A stretch of 64,000 bases of DNA from Lytechinus pictus. Taxonomy: Eukaryota > Echinodermata > Echinoidea > Temnopleuroida > Toxopneustidae. The stretch lies in assembly GCF_037042905.1 (NCBI RefSeq), contig NC_087261.1, positions 12,784,217 to 12,848,216 of the forward strand, written 5' to 3'. Both the position numbers and the translations under genes were made by a program. Each line of letters starts with the position of its first letter. Position 1 is the stretch's first letter. Under the pieces are notes generated by a model, which saw nothing but the letters and a program-made list of their open reading frames with translations, ran no database searches and was not told the origin of the DNA. Positions 42,646-54,376 of this stretch are shown here, in pieces.

Positions 42646-42899
42646 CCCATGGTATATCTAGCTTGATGGAGGGAGGGGGTCCTTAAAAATGACAAAAGCA
42701 AAAAAAAAAACTAACACCATTAGGAAATTAACCCCCTACGTTGGTCATATAATTACAATGGAAAGGGCCTAATCTTTTTGTCAACAAGGGGGTACTACAC
42801 TGATCATGCAGCTGGGATTTGGTATCTGTATTTTTCTCCCTTGACCCCCTGCTAAAACCTATTTGTTTTCGTTTCAATATCATGCGATTGATCATAGAG

Positions 42900-43475
42900 C
42901 CTGTTCAGACCGGCAGAGATAGCGCGATCTAGCGCGCGCTAGATCGCGCTATCTCTGCGGTGTGGAAGGTACAACGTCGTTTCGGTCCGCCCAACAGCGA
43001 GCCACGGCGAGCCAAAACGGCGTGCCACTGGAGCACCTCTTGGGGGTGGTCCACGAGAGATAGCGCGGTCTAGCGCGCGCTAGATCGCGCTATCTCTGCC
43101 GGTGTGAACCCGAGCTACGATAGCACGCCGGAAATACAAGAGTGTAGAATCTAGATTAATCAAATTAGAAATACATGCACAATGTATACAACGCCATGAA
43201 ATAAACGTAGGCCGGCTAGCATAATAGGCACAGCGATATCGAGCTTCCAACTAACTAGTACGGGTTCGTAATAGCGCGCGAAATCTTTGACCGCTCTGAC
43301 CTCATGACGTCACGCGTCATGGCAACAGGACCTCTCAAAAAAGGGGGTGCTACGATAGACCGCGCTATCTCACTGCGGTGTGAATCCGGCGAATGCCAAT
43401 GGGCGGACCGTGGATCGCGCTACGATAGCGCGATCCACGGTCCGCCCACGGTCCCCCCTTGCGGTGTGAACAGCC
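42900..43475. mobile_element. 576-bp hAT-like MITE with perfect palindromes
   Basis: Ends resemble CTGTTCANACCG in inverted orientation, and TCATAGAG is present on both sides (42892-42899, 43476-43483). An 8-bp target duplication is typical of hAT transposons. The interior has two AGATAGCGCGATCTAGCGCG-type palindromes and a third, GGGCGGACCGTGGATCGCGC, with its complement. No transposase frame. Confidence 0.75.
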
Positions 43476-43483
43476 TCATAGAG

Positions 43484-44944
43484 ACCGCTATAGGACTCCG
43501 ACATAGGTTGTCGGTCTTACGGCCAAGATGATGCTAACTTATAAGCCCTGCGCACACTGCGATTCGTTGCGATCGAACTTTCAAAGAAATTGCAATGACA
43601 CTTGATATATATGAACATTTCAACCAATATAATTTTAGTAATCAGAATTCAGAATTGTGATGGGATTACTGAAATCATAATTCAGTCAAGTTCGAGCCTC
43701 CCTGTAGGTATAAAATCAAAATCAATTCCAAATCGGAATGAAGTCTCCATCGCATGCGACTTAAAGCCGAATTGGACTTAACTCCGAACACAGGGCTTAC
43801 CGGAAAGCAAAATTATTATTATTTTTTTATTCCTAGCATTATGCCGAACTTCAAATAAAATAACTGTGCTCCTTGGAAATGTCTCCACATCTTTTCCAGA
43901 CCTTCCATAAATTGACATGCCTCTGATAACTGTCCTCCTCATCGGGATACCACCCAGTCTTCCCTTTACCTCATCCCTTTGATGTGGAGGAAGGTTCATA
44001 TCTAGGTTTGAACAAGGGCTGAATGTAAGATGATTGTGGCCGGGTGGCTGAGTCAACATGGACAAGGAGATTATCATAACTTAAAAAGGGGGAGGGTAAG
44101 AGACCCGCGGAAGCTAAATCAAGATGATCGGTATACAGTTCCTTGATAATGATAGATGTCTACACAGTACGCAACGATGACAACAGTAGAAAATTAGTAA
44201 AATCACTCTTAAAAGTACACCCACATCACCCCCACCACAACCATTCCCCCCTTTATCAATGCTTATGCGATCTGCAATCAGATCAAGGTTTCAGCACAAA
44301 ATAGATATCTGCTGAAAAGGGTTTGAATTTAGACTTCACAAACGAAATGGTTCTGAAAAAAAAAAAAATTCCAAGTACCATTAATTTGCACATTTTTTTC
44401 GCTCGGTCGCAACGATCACTCGCAAACAAAAAAACAAATAGGTTTTTTTGCAGGGGACAGTGGAGACGGGATGATAAAATAGATCAGCTGCATGGTCGGT
44501 ATAGTACCCTCCTGCTGCCCAAGATATAGGCCATTTCCATTGTATTGATATGACCAGTGTGTATTAATTACCCCAATCCAAAATCTCAAGCCCCCGGCAG
44601 AAGCCCCCACCAAAAGTTCTATTCTAGAACCTCGCTTAGGGCTTTGCACAATTTCGGGGGTTTATTTCCTAAATGTGACGATCTTTCAGACTTTTCTCCC
44701 CCTTTTAGGGGGTAGGGCATTCTATTGGTCATTTTTTAAGGAACCCCAACCTCCCCCAAGCTAGGTATACCATTTCCCCAGTGTGTTCTTCCTCCCCGAC
44801 CCTTCCCCCTCCAACACCCCCACCCAACCACCAACCATTAGCCCATTTCTGCAACTGCATGCAGACGTCTGTGTGCATCAGGGTTTCGGCACAAACAAAA
44901 TATTAAGGGTCTAAGTGCGACACTAAACACTTGGAGATCACGGG
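43484..44944 (+). other. Intron, nothing recognised
   Basis: No exon or intact element. Part near 44850-44935 is the inner inverted repeat of the 6.4-kb region. Confidence 0.45.
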
Positions 44945-45661
44945 TCAGATGCATAGAAAGTAGAAATTGCTTTTGCTAAGCTCTTGCTTGGCTTTTGCTT
45001 GATTCTGTATGCATAAAAATGAGCGAGCAAATTATTTTGCTACATTAATCGCTGACTGACTGCTAGCAATTCCTGCCGTTAAGCTTTTGCTAAAGAGCGT
45101 ATGCATACAGCCAGCATTTCGCTTGTGCGTTTAGGCACTCACTGAGGTTTTTTCAAGCTCTGTCGGAGCAGCTTGAGCGTTTGCTTGATCAGGGTATTCG
45201 CGTTTTAAAAAAAAATCATGTTTTTACACTTGAGAGAGAACCCGAAGGTGTACCGTAACGCACATGTCCTTGTTTTCTTCTTAATAAGTGCAAACCAAAT
45301 GCCACATTTATAAATTTATCAAAAAGAAACGAGTTAGTTTGACACCACGTCTGAGGAAAAGATATTATAGGAAAGAAGCAGTAATTTGCACTGCCACACT
45401 CTTGTGTCCGAGTCCTGCCTTTTCTGTGAGTCGTGTTTGCACCAGCGTGACGTCTCTTTTGTTCAAACCGCAAGCAATTGCTTCCTGAAGGCAAGAAAAG
45501 GGTCCAAGCACTAGCAAGGGGTTATGCATATGAAATAAAGCAATTGCTGAAGCATGATATTTTGCTTGTACACATGTAAAAGTTAGGGTTAGGGTTATTG
45601 CTATTGCTTGTGCTTGAAGTAATTGCTGGCAAGCAATTGCTACTTTTTATGCATCTGACCC
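44945..45661. mobile_element. Inverted-repeat element with GGGTCAGATGCATA ends
   Basis: GGGTCAGATGCATAGAAAGT at the left and the complement of ACTTTTTATGCATCTGACCC at the right. AAGCAATTGC-type words recur in both arms. About 715 bp, no gene. Confidence 0.65.
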
Positions 45662-45960
45662 AATACATTGCTATTTGACTAATGCATTCCGCTAATTTTT
45701 TTGGTTGCGTGTGGCCGCTAATCCCCACCACCAAAATATCTAGCATCATATTTTTAATGACCCTGACAATAAGCAAGACAATATCGATATCCCAGCGAGT
45801 TCATGAGGTTTCTTTTTCAGCAAGGCCAGCCTAATTTTGGGGTCCTTTTCAACGCCCTCCTGACCACACCCACCACTAACGACCATCCAGACGCCCATTT
45901 CTTTACTACGGGGTATCCCTACTATATTGCAATGAAGATGAAAATTAATAACCTATTTAA

Positions 45961-46660
45961 AGCCCCCTCACACCTGACCGAATGTAGGCGGACGAAGGGT
46001 GACGAATGGGAAAAATGCACGAATTGTCAACGAATTCAAATAAAATTTCCGTCAAATCATGCGATCAGTAACTATTGTCAAATCTTATCAACGAACAGTA
46101 GGCGAAGGATAAATATGACATGCGAAAGATATCGATTTTTCGGTTCACCTCTTTGAGTAAATTGCAGCCGAAGGCGAGCGAAGGGTTAATATAACCCAAT
46201 AAGACGAACGAACAGTGAGCAATGGTTTGATATGGCGTGCGATTAGAAACGAAGACGAGGGAATAGATTGGGTGTTTATGTACGTTTGTGTCATCGTGTT
46301 GCTTCGTTAAGGGTTCTTTCGAGATCGGTCCACTTTGGCAAAAGTGCGATGAGGGACTACGCGCGACAATAACACACGAACGATAAACGAATGATTAAAT
46401 AAGAGATGCGAATTCAAATAGATGACCAACGATTTTTCAATTCGTCGGGAAATTTTTAACATGTTCAAAATTTCCGCGCGAATTTGAATAATCGCAGCTG
46501 TTAGTTCAGAAGGTGTACGAACCCAAACACGAAGGGTAAATATAATTTACTTTCAGTTACCATTGAAAACGATTTTTAAAAATATGCCTTTCGCCAGCCA
46601 TCACAAGGCATATTTCAGGCGATTCGGTTAGGTGTGAGCATGGACCTACTAGTAATAGGT
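45961..46660. mobile_element. Interspersed element, copy B
   Basis: Inverse of 6350-7071; starts after TTAA with AGCCCCCTCACACCTGACCG. Near the right end a 25-bp palindrome ATGGACCTACTAGTA... interrupts the terminal words (46637-46661). Confidence 0.65.
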
Positions 46661-46936
46661 CCATGGTGTGAGGGAGTCTTTAGCTAGGCAAACACCGCTG
46701 GCTTCTGGGGGGAAGACTTATGGGCCGTTGCAAGAAACTTGCGGTCAATTGCAAGTCTATTTTCAGTCCCTAAATCATTCATATATCTTGCAATTGTAAA
46801 TTTGTGATTGATTGCTGGTCTGCTTTTTGAACAAGGAGTTTAATCTGAATTGCTATGGTTAAAAGCGATCAATCAACTGTAAAATTGCAACAGAATATTT
46901 GCGATTGATTGCAAATATTTTCTTGCAACACCCCCT

Positions 46937-47090
46937 TAGAGTCGCACTTAAATGTCGACGCGTACACGATATGAAACGCGCAATCTTATTGAACGATACG
47001 CAGTAGTAAGCGTCCTCTTCGCATGATCTCACCAATACGGCCATGCATTTTGTAATACATGCAACTAGGCATTTAAGTGCGACTCTACGT
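46937..47090. mobile_element. 154-bp MITE
   Basis: Ends AGAGTCGCACTTAAATG and its complement CATTTAAGTGCGACTCT. It is preceded by another hairpin-like repeat (46727-46935) based on TTGCAAGAA/TTCTTGCAA words. Confidence 0.7.
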
Positions 47091-47546
47091 CATGATTGAA
47101 TCTTTGTGAAACACCCCCAGTACTATAAAGTATTATCCAATTCGTCTCCAGACCTGGAAAGTTCTATGACTATGTCGTCACCATGGTCACGGAGCACGGA
47201 GACATAAGGTATCTTGCGCGGCGACTCTCTAATGTTAAATCACACCAAGTCCGACAAATCGAAATGTCATGGTAAATCGACCTGGGAAAACAATTAATGT
47301 TGCCATGGTAACTAAACATTCCTTTAGAATCTGAATTGGGAAGGGTCCTTAAGTTACCATCATGCCATATGAATGTTTTTTTTACATGTCAACATGGCAA
47401 CATGCGCCACCATATCTATTTACAGTTTTAACAAGTCTACAGCTGTTTAGACGACTAATGGTAAAACAAAATGCCTTGCCATCTCGTTAATCTTACGGCT
47501 ATTTAAATTTTCACTTATCAGCCGATATTATTTCGTTTTATAAAAG

Positions 47547-47813
47547 GATTCGTGGAGCTGCAGGGCATGGATCGGTCTGTACAGACCCGATAAAGATGGA
47601 CCATTTCTTTGGTCCGATGGGACGTCAGTCAACTTCACCGCATGGGCTGAAAACTACCCACATAAGTGGTATACTGAAGGCATTTCGTGTGTGAGTCTGA
47701 TGACGACATGGATGATGGACGTGAGTAGCTGGGAGGAGGACGTGAGTATCTGGGAGGACACGCAATGCGGTTGGCGATATACCCACATTTGCAAGATTCA
47801 ATTAAAAATGTAA
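47547..47813 (+). CDS. Lectin gene last exon: end of CTLD 2 and stop
   Basis: 267 bp, entry phase 0 after 'tataaaag'. Encodes WIGLYRPDKDGPFLWSDGT, NFTAWAENYP, CVSLM and QCGWRYTHICK, then stops at TAA 47811-47813. The QPD/EPN position reads ENY and the WND position is replaced by WED, so calcium-dependent sugar binding is doubtful. A 21-bp duplication (GACGTGAGTA twice) adds a repeated DVS-WEE stretch. Polyadenylation-type AATAAA occurs at about 47931, inside the following MITE. Confidence 0.88.
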   Translation, partial: DSWSCRAWIGLYRPDKDGPFLWSDGTSVNFTAWAENYPHKWYTEGISCVSLMTTWMMDVSSWEEDVSIWEDTQCGWRYTHICKIQLKM

Positions 47814-47884
47814 AACCTTCATGAATACCTGAAAAGGAAAGCTGCGTCCCATTCGTAAACGATACCACGTATGGGCATGTTTAA

Positions 47885-48298
47885 AGGCGACCACACACCT
47901 TACGACTGGTCGGCGACTCGATTTCAGAATAAAATGTAGTAGAATTTGATGCTAATATTGAGACTTGGAATATCTTACTGTGTAATGTTCTAAATCATCG
48001 TACGAATACCTATGTTCAAATCTGTGACTGTGATATCATCCTCCTTAGAATAAAAGCGAATTCAATATCTAGTCGTAATGACGTCATAGCAGTCGTACGA
48101 TTGACTACGATTTGAAACCAATCTGGCCTTTACTCAAAAATAAAAGCTTGCAATCTTTCAAAATGGTTATATTAGTATTCTTTCAATTGATTTCAACCTC
48201 AAATAAAATGATATGTTCCATTCACATTTTCAGAAAATAAGCAAAATGCGATTCGTTCCAAAATCGGATCGCGAACAGTCGTAAGGTGTGCGGTGGCC
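47885..48298. mobile_element. TTAA-flanked element after the lectin stop
   Basis: Starts after TTAA with AGGCGACCACACACCTTACG and ends CGTAAGGTGTGCGGTGGCC before TTAA. 414 bp. It may form part of the lectin 3' UTR. Confidence 0.7.
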
Positions 48299-48559
48299 TT
48301 AAGATGACGACGATAAAAAATAATTTTACAAATTCTTTCCTTTTCAACTCCAAATATTATACAAAAGCACTGATGCGGCTCATCACTTACCATGCTTATA
48401 TTCATGTAAACAGTAAGATCAAGCATAGCACACTCGTTCGAGAATAAAATATTAATTTGATTAGGCTGTAAACGTGTATTATCAAACTTTGTATTTCATT
48501 CAGTAACATTTTCAATTAGTCTATTTATACATAAATACATAAGTTTGTAGTTTTAAGTT

Positions 48560-48614
<55 letters not shown>

Positions 48615-49200
48615 AGGGTGTGTATGTAAGTGTGTGTGGGGGTGTGTGTTGGGGCGGGGTGGGGTGGGAGAGGGAGGGGGAAGTTTGGTGTTTAAGCATT
48701 TTTATAATAGCTGATTTCATTGTTTTCTTTTAAGATATATATGATTTATGATTATATTAAGTTAGTGAAAAAAGTGAAAATATGAAATGTAAAGTATTAT
48801 ATGTGATTTGAAATGTTAAATTGAAATGTTATGTAACTATTTGTTCATGAAATCAGAATAAAAACAGTATTCAAAACAAAAAAAAGTGTGTGTGTGTGCA
48901 TATACATAAATATATACACTGTAAACATTAAGTGCTGATTTTCTAGTACTACTTTAAACTAGAAAATCAGCACTCGTAGTGCAATCACTAAACAAGCACT
49001 GTAAGTGCTAAATCAGCACTTCATTTATTACAGTGTATATATATATTTGTGTGTACATCTACTTTGTATTTAAAAGGGTCCCAACGAAAATCAGAGTTTG
49101 TGCTGATTGGGCCACCCTTAAAAAAGGAAATGAATAAATAAATAAATAAATAAAATAAATAAATAAATAAATAGGTTAGGTCTACTCAGGTTCGAGACCT
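48299..49200. repeat. Microsatellites and a small hairpin
   Basis: (TA)n at 48568-48603 runs into TG-rich sequence to 48700. At 48916-49040 TACACTGTAAACA and TTACAGTGTATA bound a hairpin with 'CTAGAAAATCAGCACT' arms, probably a MITE. AAATA repeats at 49125-49172. Confidence 0.75.
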
Positions 49201-50785
49201 TATAGCCCGGATGAACTCTGGTGTAAACTGTGGTCTACCATGTCTACACTCATGCATTAGATATGAATAGCTAATTTTGACGGGAGAAATTATTAATTTC
49301 TTTTCGCGCAAGTTTGGCACTCATTAGGATAGTGCACAGTAAATGGGGGAAAACGGTTATCGTAAAACATACCTTTTTGTAAAAAAACGCCTCATTCATG
49401 CAGTACATGAATATTCATTAATAGCAAGAAGATTATACATGTAGATGTGTTTTGGTAAATTTGAATGTGTGTGTGTTTAATATTGTTTTAGCTTAGGATG
49501 TTGTAAAATAGTTCATGTTTGACTTCTTTGTTGAAGCAAAAGAGCAACAATAAACAATTACTCAAGTGAAAATTCTGTGTTTTTTTTTGTCTACGTTATT
49601 GCAAAATATTTGCGCTGTTTTATTTATTGGGAGGCACCGATCGAATCTATACATATAATTTATGCTAACTTGTAAATTGAACTGTATAAAAGATTAAAAC
49701 AATCTGGTTTACTAAATGCTATACCAAATGATGCTTCTGGTTTTGATTATGCACTGCGCTTAAAATGTTCACATTTTATCATTTTAAAATGATTTTATCA
49801 TTTTAAAATGATTTTCCTTGAAATTAATCAATACTTTATGTTTATTATGTTTATTGATAGTTCGTTTACTGAATTTACTGTTTCATGGATTTAATTACTA
49901 TATACTTATTGTAAGTAACTCGCATATTTTTCTAACATTCACAGAGCAACGTTGAATCATGTGTACATTTTATCCAGTTAAGTTTAATGCTGTTCATTTT
50001 CCTTTTTGCTTTTCAATATTCATATTCCTTGAATATCACTTTTCCTCACAATAGTCACAAATAATGTCTTGTTATAAAAGGCCTTGTATAGTTGCGCGTG
50101 AGTTTCGGGTAATTTTTATGGGCAGCCGTGAGGTCCAAAGTTAAACGACCAGGTTAGTGGTGCGTAAGCTAGCTAATAGCTTTAGCCGGTCAATTGTTTT
50201 CCTAGTCTTTCAAAAAACAAAGCTACCAAGAAATTATACAAGTGATTACCAAATATGCAATTTACCAAAATGTGCGGTAACATGACCGCGGATAAAGCAT
50301 GTTAATCTCATCCCAACTTTTGCAAGCCCGTTGCATTGCGCATGGCTTTAAGAAGACAGCGTTAGGAAACACACACATGTATACCAGGGCCCGTATTCTA
50401 TAAACGAAATAAGCATGCTTAAGTAAAAAAAATCTAATCATTTTGTCTTATTTTCTGTCTAAGCCAAAATTCTTAGCCAAAACGCGTATTCCATAAAGAA
50501 TTGGCTAATAATTAATTTTTGCGCGACCGAGACTGATATAGGATGAATCGAATGGCTAAGCAACTTTTCATAAAACTGCAGAGTCTGTATTCCATAAATA
50601 CAACATGGCTAAGATTTTTGCCCTAACTTCAAGACAGTTTTCTTTATCCTGAAACGTGATACGTGAATTAAGCGTGAGTCTCCTATTTCTGCTATTAGCG
50701 TAACTTTCTCTCCTTCTATGCCTTCAGTGAAATTTGCCTTAGCTTTTTTCTCAGCCTCCATCTTGATACGCGATTTTTGCTTTAA
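49201..50785. other. Non-coding, nothing firm
   Basis: AT-rich DNA. From 50390 a repeat with 'GTATTCCATAAA' words begins that seems to be split by the TTAA element at 50786. Confidence 0.45.
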
Positions 50786-51378
50786 AGGGGAATCCAGCCT
50801 TTGCCATAACATGTTGTGTTGGGAAGGAGAAAAATAAATAAAACAGAATGGTGAAAGTTTGAAAGAAATCGGACAAGCAATAAGAAAGTTATAGCTGTTT
50901 TAAAATTGAGATCACTAATACTATGTAGATTTCAAATTGGCAACTGGGTAAGTAAATTATGACAAGGGGCAAGGACAACTTTCCCATAGGCCATGTACTT
51001 TATTATCAGGGATTTGTGGTTTTCTCCTAAGTACCCATTCCCCTGGGGCAGTAATCTAAATATAACCCAGGTATTATATTGTTCTATGTCCTCATGAAAG
51101 AAAAATATAATTTCAAATAAAACTTGGAAAAAATGACATTTTAGCCATAATATGTATTGGAGTACATGGAAGAGTAGTCCTTGCCTTACATCACTATGAC
51201 ATCCCATATGCGGCCAATTTGAAGTCTCCATGGGTATAGTGATTACCAATATTTACAACTTTTAAAAATTCATAACTTTCTTGTTGTTTGTCCAATATTG
51301 TTCAAACTTTCACCTATCAAATTGTCTGATTTTTCTTTCCCTTATAAAAACAAGTTTTTATTTGGGTTGGATTCCCCT
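50786..51378. mobile_element. TTAA-flanked MITE, copy 3
   Basis: 593 bp, inverted ends AGGGGAATCCAGCC / GGTTGGATTCCCCT, TTAA at 50782-50785 and 51379-51382. Same plan as copies 1 and 2. Confidence 0.8.
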
Positions 51379-51382
51379 TTAA

Positions 51383-52204
51383 CTCATAAAACGCATAGAC
51401 TTTTTTTTACCGCGGAGCAGCTGTTACGTTCGCGACAAAGTTGCGTGACGTTGCAATTTTCTCATGACGTCATAGAATTTGAGACTCTGACTTAGCCATA
51501 TCGTCTCCCTTTGCTCGTTAAATTAATGAATTAAATAATAGAGGAGAACATGCTAAAAAATTAAAGAGGAAAAGAAAGAATAAAGACTAAGTACTATCAA
51601 GTAGTCAGACAAAGATCGTGTACTGTTACTTTGTATTACCCCTATTATTCAATTGAGACAAAATTGGTCGTCCCTCGCCCCCGACCAAGAAATCATGACG
51701 CCGCCTTTTGCATACTCACACACGTACAATTTGAAATTTCGCATGTAAAACTACTACCAACCATTTTGAAAGTTGTGAATTTCTTTGGGGAGAAATTTGA
51801 AACAAAGAATATTGTGCTGTCCTAAAAATTCCTACATTTTATTATAAAAAAACCCTTTAACTCTGTAGTGAGTATCTGATCTTACTCTGATTCAAATAAT
51901 CCTTTTCAATATTACAATTTCTTATCTTTTATGAAGTTCTATCACTTGTTAAGTTTCTTAGTGGCTTTGTACTTTGAAAGAAACTTAGGCTATGCACTTA
52001 ATCATTTGTCATTCCAATATTTTTTGGGTCTTGTTCGAAAAATTTGAATGAATATTCATAAAGACATGCCCAGAACGCTTTCACCGGAATAATGCATATC
52101 TTTAAAATGCCATAACTTTGTTATTCCTTGTCAGATTTGATCAAATTGTCAGTGTTTTGTTTGTCTGATTTTTCTTAATGTGTTCAAATAATACCAGAGG
52201 TTAC
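51383..52204. other. Non-coding, nothing firm
   Basis: No gene. 52020-52195 shows wording of the TTAA element family ('CATAACTTTGTTATTCCTTG') without clear ends. Confidence 0.45.
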
Positions 52205-52355
52205 CGGGTGGGCGTGTTTCATAAGCTGAGCGGCTTACGACTGGTGAACTATTTTTACGCGCAAAATAATCACCATTAAACATTTTTAATGGTGAATATC
52301 ATTTACCTCAAGAAAGGATCACCTGTCATTCAACTGTTTTATGAAACGGCCACCA
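52205..52355. mobile_element. GTTTCATAAAG-type MITE
   Basis: Ends GTGTTTCATAAGCTGAGC and TTTTATGAAACGGCCACC; central hairpin CATTAAACATTTTTAATG. Confidence 0.65.
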
Positions 52356-52515
52356 GGGGCCCGTTTCATAAAGGACTTGCAACTGTTGTAACTTTGCCAT
52401 TATGGCAACTACCATGGTAACAGGGCTCAGCAGCCAATCAGAATCAAGGGTTCCATGGTAAATTGTCATAGCGGCAAAGTTACAACAGTTGCAAGTCCTT
52501 TATGAAACGGGGCCC
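52356..52515. mobile_element. 160-bp palindromic MITE
   Basis: GGGGCCCGTTTCATAAAGGA ... TCCTTTATGAAACGGGGCCC; arms of about 60 bp with 'GCAACTGTTGTAACTTTGCC'. A diverged relative lies at 53390-53545. Confidence 0.85.
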
Positions 52516-53185
52516 TGATGTAGTCCCCATCTTTTTGCTCTATGCCCTCAAGGAAGTCCAAAAGGTATTTCTTTAAGACCAAGTCAAACGCATTCAGGTC
52601 AATAACTGGTTGTCCCGAATAAAAGAGAGAGAGAGAGAGATAAAAACAAACTTGCATAACCGTCAGTATCCATTAAAAAATGGACGTAACCTCTCATGAT
52701 ATGTACAGTTTCCAATAATATTTCATTAATGTTTAATGCACAATACAGACAGTAAGTGATTGAATAAGTAGTTTAAGATTTTATCATTGAAGTTCACTAT
52801 CTATTGTTAATTTGATTATCTTTGTAAGTTCTAGCAAGTAAAATTGATGGAATAAATTGATGTATAATAAATTGAATCATTATCCATGGACGACTAATTG
52901 TGTACAAAGCTACTGTATCACTAAATATCCTGCCTGAGTTTCACGTCACATGATTAAGGTCAAAGGCCAATTAGGATCAACAAACTTTGGCCATGTTGGG
53001 GTTATTTGAGGAATTGTCATCATAACTCTAAAAGTTTATGGATCTAGATCATGAAACTTGAACATAAGAGCAACCATGTATCCCTGAATATCATGTGCGA
53101 GTTTCACGTCACATGACCAAGGTCAAAGGTCACTAAGGGTCAACGAACTTTTGCCATATTGGAGGTATTTGAGGAATTGTCATAA
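52516..53185. repeat. Intergenic, ending in a diverged 190-bp-type repeat
   Basis: The part from 52920 to 53180 has two units with 'TTTCACGTCACATGA' and 'GGTCAAAGG'. The same repeat fills 59330-59960. The rest is featureless apart from a GA run at 52627-52640. Confidence 0.6.
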
Positions 53186-54376
53186 TGCAGGCGAGACTGC
53201 CAGAGGCGTTCCACTTGTTTTTTTTAATAAATATATTTGCATGTTCATTTTTGTCCATATCATTGACTTATCTAATGTCATAAGGGTTTTTTGTGGAAAG
53301 TAGTAAAGTTGAAGCTTGTTTTCAATCCCAAATTTCAGTATAATTTCGTGAGAAAAAATACAGATGAACAAGTGACCTTTATACGCCAGGGGAGCATTTC
53401 ATGAAAGGACTTGTCGGATGTTTTATCCCACAAGTCTTGTTTTAACCGACAGTTACCATAGTTACAGTGCTTCTCAGCCAATCAATATCACGAAAAGTTG
53501 TCAGATCTGACAACTTGTCGCACGAAAATGTTGATGAAACGCGCCCTTCCCCACCCTGATCTTACTTCTTTTACGAAAGTAACTTATAACTCAATTCAAA
53601 TTCAATTAATTTATAGCATCTTCCAAAATAATATTGGTCGACCCCTTTACACATTTTGTCCTGTTCCGTTTATGATAATGATACTGTGATTTATGTTTAC
53701 TTCTGCAAAGACTACTTCTGAAAATGCAGCAGTTTTGGAAATTTGGTTGGTTGAAATACTTTTTGTCTCGCCTGCATAGCAGAGCGAGACTATATACAGA
53801 CGCCACTTTTCCGACTGTGGCCGCGGCGCACAGTGGGCCGGGGAGAAACAAAAGTAATTTTGGGCAATTCCAGATTTTTAATTTTTGTCATGCCCAGCTG
53901 AAAGACAACAGTTTGAAGAATACTTCAGCAAACTATTTCATTCCGTAATTTGCATAAAGGTTGTTAATTTCCTACCTCAAATCGTAAAATGTGACATTTT
54001 GCGAAATGCCGCGTATATGACAACCTATAGTTGAAAAACAGGCCATTTCACATGAGGTTTTTCATGTAGGAATCTAAAATGGCTCCCACATAATCCTGAT
54101 ATATTTTTTTTTCGTGTGAAAGGGTTCAAAGTAGATAAAAGACACCTTTCAGGTGGTTTATAGGATAATTATTCCTCGAAATAGGCTGATAATCCATGTT
54201 TTTTGCATTTACAATAGAAACGTTTGGATTTCCGTGGATATCCGTCTAAATTATATAAGCATCATTTTCCCGATGTCTAAGCTATAAGTCGATACCAAAT
54301 TTAACTGCCCGTTTTTATGTTAGAGCCGATTTTACTTGACACATCACCCCCAAAACGGTCGTGGGTGATTCCATAC
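53186..54376. other. Intergenic with repeat ends
   Basis: 'GGCGAGACTGCCAGAGGCGT' at 53190 resembles 61938-61958; the palindromic MITE relative is at 53390-53545. No gene is seen. Confidence 0.45.

Larger units (their letters stand above)
39535..45957. repeat. 6.4-kb region bounded by inverted repeats
   Basis: 39535-39760 and 45745-45955 are inverse copies ('AGGGCGTTGAAAA', 'AACCCACCA'-type words, 'GACATTGTCTTGCTTATT'). Further in, 39835-39940 mirrors 44850-44935 (CTGCATGCAGA...). Still further in, two minisatellites (40022 and 42300) are inverted. The nesting suggests one large composite foldback element later interrupted by other insertions. Confidence 0.6.

Noticed and set aside
39938..42701. 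Several 70-133-codon frames with APP/SAEQ-type repeats on both strands
   Set aside because: The 15-bp minisatellite unit is a multiple of three and stop-free in several frames, so the frames are automatic.
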